Below are positions 59,693-64,000 of a stretch of 64,000 bases of DNA, in pieces (the first letter of the stretch is position 1; each line of letters opens with the position of its first letter). The notes beneath the pieces were generated by a model. It was not told the origin of the DNA, did not search any database, and saw nothing but the letters and a program-made list of their open reading frames with translations. Source of the stretch: Mesorhizobium comanense (GTDB lineage: Bacteria > Pseudomonadota > Alphaproteobacteria > Rhizobiales > Rhizobiaceae); contig NZ_SCNN01000003.1 of NCBI RefSeq assembly GCF_005503535.1, forward strand, positions 248,001 through 312,000, given 5' to 3'. The position numbers were made by a program, and so were the translations under genes.

Positions 59693-60106
59693 ATGGCACT
59701 CTATACGACACAGGCTCACGTCACCGGCGGCCGCGCCGGCCATGGTGAGACCAGCGACGGCCTGCTCAAGGTCGATCTCGCCATGCCCAAGGAACTCGGC
59801 GGGCCAGGCGGCGCCACCAATCCCGAGCAGCTTTTCGCCGTCGGCTATGCCGCCTGCTTCGAGAGCGCGGTCCGCTTCATCGCGCGCAAGCAGAAGCTGC
59901 CGCTCACGGACGCCGCGATAACGTCCACCGTCAGCCTGCTTCCCCATGGCGAGGGCTTCAAGCTCGGCGTCGCGCTGGCGGTGGAAACGAAAGGCCTTGA
60001 TCAGGCGGCAGCCGACGCGCTTGTATCGGCCGCGCACCAGGTCTGCCCTTACTCCAATGCCATCCGGGGCAACATCGATGTGGCGCTTTCGGTAAAGGCG
60101 GCATGA
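59693..60106 (+). CDS. ohr: organic hydroperoxide resistance protein Ohr
   Basis: A 137-residue thiol peroxidase of the OsmC/Ohr family. Reactive Cys55 is in GYAACFESA and the resolving Cys118 in HQVCPYSNA, with the conserved arginine (GGRAGHG region) and glutamate. The family reduces organic hydroperoxides with lipoamide as donor; lpdA and sucB in the same window provide that chemistry. The stop overlaps the ohrR start by four bases (ATGA). Confidence 0.95.
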   Translation: MALYTTQAHVTGGRAGHGETSDGLLKVDLAMPKELGGPGGATNPEQLFAVGYAACFESAVRFIARKQKLPLTDAAITSTVSLLPHGEGFKLGVALAVETKGLDQAAADALVSAAHQVCPYSNAIRGNIDVALSVKAA

Positions 60107-60645
60107 CGACAAAAGTCGAAACCAAAGTGAACGACATCCCGGCGCAGTGCGCCGGGACATTCGCTGTGCCGCGGCTGGACCAGCAGCTCTGCTTCGCGCT
60201 CTATTCGGCGAGCGGGCTGATGACCAAGGTCTACCGGCCGCTGCTGGCGCCGCTTGGCCTGACCTATCCGCAATATCTGGTGATGCTGGCGTTATGGGAG
60301 CGCGCACCGAGCATTGTGGGCGATCTCGGCGCGGCGCTGGGCCTCGATTCGGCGACGCTGACGCCGTTGCTCAAGCGGATGGAAGCGGGCGGCCTGGTCA
60401 CACGCCGCCGCGACCCGGCCGACGAGCGCCGGGTGCTGGTCGAGCCGACCGCCAGGGGCGAGGCCCTGCGCGGTGCCATGAAGGACGTGACATCGGCGCT
60501 GGCCTGCAGCGTGCCGCTGAAACCGGGCGAGGTAAAAGCCCTGCACGCCACACTCACCCAGCTTGTCGCGGGGCTGCGTGAAAGCACGGCCGATGATCGC
60601 TCGACGGAAGCAAATGGCGCAGTCTCCGACAAGGGCACACTCTAG
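60103..60645 (+). CDS. ohrR: MarR family peroxide sensor OhrR
   Basis: A 180-residue MarR-type repressor. The sensor cysteine is Cys30 in LDQQLCFALYSASG, which matches the conserved position of OhrR, with YRPLLAPLGLTYPQYLVMLALWE as the dimer and recognition region (SATLTPLLKRMEAGGLVTRR winged helix). The N-terminal 20 and C-terminal 20 residues are disordered. It lies downstream of and overlapping ohr, sharing the operator upstream of ohr. Confidence 0.94.
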   Translation: MTTKVETKVNDIPAQCAGTFAVPRLDQQLCFALYSASGLMTKVYRPLLAPLGLTYPQYLVMLALWERAPSIVGDLGAALGLDSATLTPLLKRMEAGGLVTRRRDPADERRVLVEPTARGEALRGAMKDVTSALACSVPLKPGEVKALHATLTQLVAGLRESTADDRSTEANGAVSDKGTL

Positions 60646-60852
60646 CTGCCAAGGCGGGTGCCCGTTCGAGGCGCGGACCATCCTGAAATCCTTGGCCCGA
60701 AATCCCGGGTATCAAGGTATCTGAATCCGTTTTCGCACGGGCTGACGCAGCGGAGCGTCTTGCATGCCGCATGCGGAAAGCTAAAGTCGGCGCCGGATTT
60801 TCCTGTAAGCCCGGCCGATATCCGGGCGCTTTCAATTTTCCGGGAGTGTGTC

Positions 60853-61650
60853 ATGACCAAGTCGAAACTGCTGCTGGCCGGCCTGCTGGCCCTTGTCCTG
60901 GCGCCCGTCGCCGCTTTCGCGCAGGCATTGCCCGACCTCGGCGGCAAGAAAGTCGTGGTGGTGACCGAGAACGCCTATCCGCCGCTGCAGTTCATCGACG
61001 CCAAGACCGGAAAGCAGATCGGCTGGGAATACGATGCGATGAACGAGATCGCCAAGCGGTTGAACTTCAAGGTCGAGTACCAGAACACGTCCTGGGACGC
61101 GATGATCCAGGCGGTTTCCGACAACCAGTACAATATCGGCATGACCGGCATCACCATCAAGGACGACCGCAAGGAGAAGGTCGATTTCTCGGACCCCTAT
61201 ATGCGTTCGGAACAGTTCATGCTGGTGCGCGGCGATGAAAGCCGTTTCACCGACGCCAAGACCTTCGGCGCCTTCAAGGACGGGTTGGTCGGCGCGCAGC
61301 CGGGCACGACGCCGTTCTACACCGCTGTCTACAGCGTGCTCGACGGCAACGAGCAGAACCCGCGCATCAAGCTGTTCGAGACCTTCGGCGCCACCGTGCA
61401 GGCGCTGAAGTCGGGCGACGTCGATGTGGTGCTGACCGACGGCACCGCCGGCAAGGGCTATGTCGACGCGTCCGAGGGCAAGCTGAAGCTGATCGGCGGG
61501 CCGCTCGGTTCGGAGGATTTCGGCTTCATCTTCCCGAAGGGCTCGGACCTGGTGAAGCCGGTCAACGCGGCGATCGCGGCACTGAAGGCGGACGGCACGT
61601 TCGACGCGCTGAACAAGAAATGGTTCCTCGACTACAAGATGGGGCAGTAG
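60853..61650 (+). CDS. amino-acid ABC transporter substrate-binding protein
   Basis: A 265-residue periplasmic protein with a signal peptide (MTKSKLLLAGLLALVLAPVAAFA). The family 3 binding motifs are VVVTENAYPPLQFIDAKTG, GWEYDAMNEIAKRLN and QYNIGMTGITIKDDRKEKVDFSDPY. The group binds polar or acidic amino acids. GGGAG lies seven bases before the ATG at 60853. The permease is 296 bases downstream, with a long palindromic element between; no ATP-binding gene follows. Confidence 0.92.
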   Translation: MTKSKLLLAGLLALVLAPVAAFAQALPDLGGKKVVVVTENAYPPLQFIDAKTGKQIGWEYDAMNEIAKRLNFKVEYQNTSWDAMIQAVSDNQYNIGMTGITIKDDRKEKVDFSDPYMRSEQFMLVRGDESRFTDAKTFGAFKDGLVGAQPGTTPFYTAVYSVLDGNEQNPRIKLFETFGATVQALKSGDVDVVLTDGTAGKGYVDASEGKLKLIGGPLGSEDFGFIFPKGSDLVKPVNAAIAALKADGTFDALNKKWFLDYKMGQ

Positions 61651-61713
61651 GTCCTATTGTTGCTGCGGCCTCTATCAATCGCAGACGTCGATAAATGGAC
61701 GCTGCCGCTGAAT

Positions 61714-61908
61714 CTGCCAATCTCCCCCCTTGCGGGGGAGATGCCCGGCAGGGCAGAGGGGGGTGTGAAGAATCGCAACGCTTCGGTTTCAAATTTTTCC
61801 AAACAGAACCCAGGCAGAGGCCGTGGCTGTGATTCGCTGACAGGCCGGAGGGACAGCACCCCCCTCTGTCCTGCCGGACATCTCCCCCGCAAGGGGGGAG
61901 ATTGGCAG
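61714..61908. repeat. 195-bp palindromic element with very long arms
   Basis: Arms of 30 bases at 61714-61743 and 61879-61908 are exact reverse complements, and the similarity continues inward (CCGGCAGGGCAGAGGGGGG against CCCCCCTCTGTCCTGCCGG) to give nearly 52 paired bases. The loop is about 90 bases. Modules match the element at 29623-29773. It sits between two genes that should be co-expressed. Confidence 0.9.
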
Positions 61909-61946
61909 CTTTTGCGAAGGCGTCTGCTCGCCAGCGTTGGGAATTG

Positions 61947-62753
61947 ATGCCGCCGTCCTCCTCCAAACCCGAATTTCCCTGGTGGCTGGCCGTTGCCGCG
62001 GTGCTTGCGCTGGTGGCGGCGCTGTTCATCGCGGCCAGCGATCTCTATGCGCAAGTGTTCGCAACCGTCGCCAAGGGCATCGGCATCACCGTCTTTGTCA
62101 CCGTTGTCGCCTTCGCGCTGGCGTCCATCATCGGCCTCGGCATAGCGCTCATGGGCCTCTCAGGCTCGCAATGGATGCGGCAGATCGCCCGTTTCTATGT
62201 CGAGATCATCCGCGGCGTGCCGATCCTGGTGCTGTTGTTCTGGATAGCTTTCGCCGGCGCGCCGGCCTTCGTGGCGGCATGGAACGCGCTGACGGCGCCG
62301 TTGCAGAGCGCCGGGCTGATTGGCGAACTGCTGGTGCGCGACGTGTCGCTGCTTTGGCGCGCCATCATGGCGCTGACCATCGGCTATTCAGCCTTCATCT
62401 CGGAAGTTTTCCGCGCCGGCATCCAATCCGTCGAGAAGGGCCAGATCGAAGCGGCCAAGGCGCTTGGCCTCAACCGTGTGCAGCGCTTCCGGCTGATCGT
62501 GTTTCCGCAGGCGATCCGCACCATCCTGCCACCGCTCGGCAATGATTTCGTCGCCCTGGTCAAGGATTCCTCGCTGGTCTCGGTGCTCGGCGTCGCCGAC
62601 ATCACCCAGATGGGCAAGGTCTACGCGGCCGGTTCGTTCCGCTTCTTCGAAACCTATTCGATCGTGGCCTATATCTACCTCATCCTCACCGTCGGCCTGT
62701 CGCTGTCGCTGCGGGCGCTGGAGCGGCGCCTGCGCCGCCAGCACGAGGAATAG
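61947..62753 (+). CDS. amino-acid ABC transporter permease
   Basis: A 268-residue permease of the HisM/GlnP type with about five helices. The EAA-type loop EAAKALGLNRVQRFRLIVFPQAIRTILPPLGNDF is characteristic, and the N-terminal FYVEIIRGVPILVLLFW is the family's conserved segment. The ATG at 61947 has GGGA six bases upstream; the longer frame reads the palindromic element. Only one permease and no ATPase gene is present, so the transporter must share subunits from elsewhere. Confidence 0.92.
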   Translation: MPPSSSKPEFPWWLAVAAVLALVAALFIAASDLYAQVFATVAKGIGITVFVTVVAFALASIIGLGIALMGLSGSQWMRQIARFYVEIIRGVPILVLLFWIAFAGAPAFVAAWNALTAPLQSAGLIGELLVRDVSLLWRAIMALTIGYSAFISEVFRAGIQSVEKGQIEAAKALGLNRVQRFRLIVFPQAIRTILPPLGNDFVALVKDSSLVSVLGVADITQMGKVYAAGSFRFFETYSIVAYIYLILTVGLSLSLRALERRLRRQHEE

Positions 62754-62806
62754 TTTTTCGGCCAGGACAGGGTTACGATCCCGGCAACGTAGAACCGGGA
62801 GGTCTC

Positions 62807-63442
62807 ATGATTGTCGACAAGGCCAATGCGGCGCTGGATTCCGTCTATGGCGCCGATACACCCGAAACATTGGCGCAAGCCTATGCCGCCTGGGCCGCGA
62901 CCTATGACAACGAGACCGCGTCGCTGGGTTATCTGCTGCCGTTCCTGATCACCGCCTGGGTGGCGCGCCATGTGCCGCAAGGCGAGGGGCCTCTGCTCGA
63001 TGCCGGCTGCGGGACCGGCCTGTCGGGGCCTTCGCTCAAGGCGCTGGGCTATGGCGACATTGCAGGTCTCGACCTGTCCGACGACATGCTCAGGATCGCC
63101 GGCAGCCGCAATGCCTATGGCGACTTGAAGCAGGCGATGCTGGGCGACACACTGCCGTGGCCGGACGGACATTTCCGGGCCTTTTTCTCGACAGGCGTGT
63201 TCACCATCAGCCATGCTCCCGCATCGGGGCTGCATGAACTGGTGCGCATCACGAAAAAGGGCGGCCACGGCATCTTCACCGTGCGCGACCAGGTGTTCGA
63301 GAGCGGCGGCTTCCAGTCCGTGTTCGACGACCTCACGCAGCAGGGCAAGTGGCGGCCGGTCGAGCACAGTCCATGGTTCCGCTGCTACGCCATCGCCGAA
63401 CCGGACGCGCTCGTGAAGACGTTTGTCTTCGAGGTGCTCTGA
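62807..63442 (+). CDS. class I SAM-dependent methyltransferase
   Basis: A 211-residue methyltransferase with a Rossmann fold. Motif I is LLDAGCGTGLSG, motif II DIAGLDLSDDML, and motif III around LPWPDGHFRAFFSTGVF. The type matches small WBSCR27-like or UbiE-related enzymes; the substrate is not known. It starts 54 bases after the permease and probably has its own transcript. Confidence 0.9.
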   Translation: MIVDKANAALDSVYGADTPETLAQAYAAWAATYDNETASLGYLLPFLITAWVARHVPQGEGPLLDAGCGTGLSGPSLKALGYGDIAGLDLSDDMLRIAGSRNAYGDLKQAMLGDTLPWPDGHFRAFFSTGVFTISHAPASGLHELVRITKKGGHGIFTVRDQVFESGGFQSVFDDLTQQGKWRPVEHSPWFRCYAIAEPDALVKTFVFEVL

Positions 63443-63446
63443 TTAT

Positions 63447-63821
63447 CTAGCGTTCGGCTTTGGGCGGCCGTCTGGCAAGGCGCTCGCCCAGCGCCGCCAT
63501 GTCGTCCAGGAACCAGAGTTGGTCGCCGCGATTGGCCTCGCGCACGAAATCGGCGAACGCCTTGCTTGCGGCCGCGTGCCGCGAGACGTCGCCGAGGATC
63601 GCCAGGCGCACGCCGTAGTTCACGCATTTTTGCGACCATTCTCCGGCAATGCCCGTCCTGAGCTCGAAGAAGTCGGCGGGCAGCGCGGACGTGGAAATCG
63701 AAACCCAGTCCGGATTGTGCGCCGATGCGTCGCCGATGAGGTCGAGTACCCTGGGCGCGCGATTGTCCTCGCCATGCCATTCAAGAACGCGATGGCCGTG
63801 GATGTCCGTGAGCGTGTTCAT
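63447..63821 (-). CDS. DUF4180 protein
   Basis: A 124-residue protein with IGDASAHNPDWVSISTSALPADFFELRTGIAGEWSQKCVNYGVRLAILGD, which is the DUF4180 core. The family is uncharacterised. GGAGA precedes the ATG at 63821; the leading TTG start further up is not used. It is convergent with the methyltransferase (four bases between stops) and divergent from the truncated gene at the window end. Confidence 0.82.
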   Translation of the reverse strand: MNTLTDIHGHRVLEWHGEDNRAPRVLDLIGDASAHNPDWVSISTSALPADFFELRTGIAGEWSQKCVNYGVRLAILGDVSRHAAASKAFADFVREANRGDQLWFLDDMAALGERLARRPPKAER

Positions 63822-63925
63822 GACCGGTATCTCCAAGATCGCGCCCAGTGATATGGTTCGAGGGCCCTGTCAATGCCGGTCGCGAAGCAGGTACGGCGCA
63901 ATTGCCGAAATCGGCAAACATTGAT

Positions 63926-64000
63926 ATGAGCAGGCGCATGGAAGAGCTTTTTGGCGATCCGGCTTACAAGGGGTTCGTGCTGCAGGACAGAAAACGCCTG
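63926..64000 (+). CDS. unidentified gene, 5' part only
   Basis: From ATG at 63926 the frame is open to the window edge, giving 25 residues that start MSRRMEELFGDPAYKGFV. A second ATG at 63938 is also a possible start. No family can be named from so little. The gene is divergent from DUF4180, an arrangement often seen for a regulator and its target, but this is only a guess. Confidence 0.5.
   Translation, partial: MSRRMEELFGDPAYKGFVLQDRKRL

Overview
The window is about 64 kb of high-GC, densely packed DNA with the gene content of a Rhizobiales chromosome, most likely Mesorhizobium or a close Phyllobacteriaceae relative. The evidence is an Omp19-type lipoprotein, an IalB-like protein, the order zapE-mdh-sucCD-sucA-sucB-lpdA, the order dapF-mtaB-ftsY-yciB, many palindromic intergenic repeats of rhizobial type (RIME-like), and proteins typical of the order such as DUF2794 and DUF1127. 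I see no rRNA, tRNA, CRISPR array, prophage or insertion sequence. It reads as core chromosome with local rearrangements.

Layout. 1-9.2 kb: a truncated secreted hydrolase-like gene, a LysE exporter, rlmN followed by three overlapping small membrane genes, a ClC channel, an IalB-like protein, YkvA, a pterin dehydratase, a small tyrosine phosphatase, ThpR and a GDSL esterase. 9.2-15 kb: the ABC pair ybbA/ybbP divergent from the esterase, a YbhL/Bax-inhibitor-1 protein behind a structured leader, a GNAT enzyme and DUF2794. 15.1-21.2 kb: an XRE-cupin regulator with a palindromic upstream site, a complete spermidine/putrescine-type ABC transporter and a PuuB-like FAD oxidase, which together look like a polyamine uptake and catabolism unit. 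21-28.5 kb: DUF1223, a ceramidase-family protein, aconitase, and a cytochrome c maturation operon ccmA-ccmB-ccmD-ccmG with no ccmC. 28.7-39.5 kb: an SMP-30 hydrolase, an FMN reductase, a PPOX protein, then yciB, ftsY, mtaB and dapF, followed by small envelope proteins, a metallo-hydrolase and an Omp19 homologue.

39.6-53.1 kb is the TCA block: zapE, mdh, sucC, two small extra genes, sucD, sucA, sucB, three unrelated small genes and lpdA. These give malate dehydrogenase, succinyl-CoA synthetase and the whole 2-oxoglutarate dehydrogenase complex; aconitase lies 14 kb away. 53.3-59.6 kb: a Pro-Ala-tailed membrane protein, a DUF2867 gene flanked by a 48-bp duplication of the end of a traB gene, xerC, rimM-trmD, a TSUP permease and rplS. 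59.6-64 kb: an ohr-ohrR peroxide module with an operator palindrome, an amino-acid ABC binding protein and permease without an ATPase gene, a methyltransferase, DUF4180 and the start of an unidentified gene.

The most unusual features are the palindromic repeats that have entered coding DNA (in-frame copies in ftsY, and one that supplies both the ccmA tail and the ccmB ribosome-binding site), the missing ccmC, the tandem set of three related membrane proteins coupled to rlmN, and the traB-end duplication around DUF2867. I did not find a clear multi-gene system that is wholly unknown.
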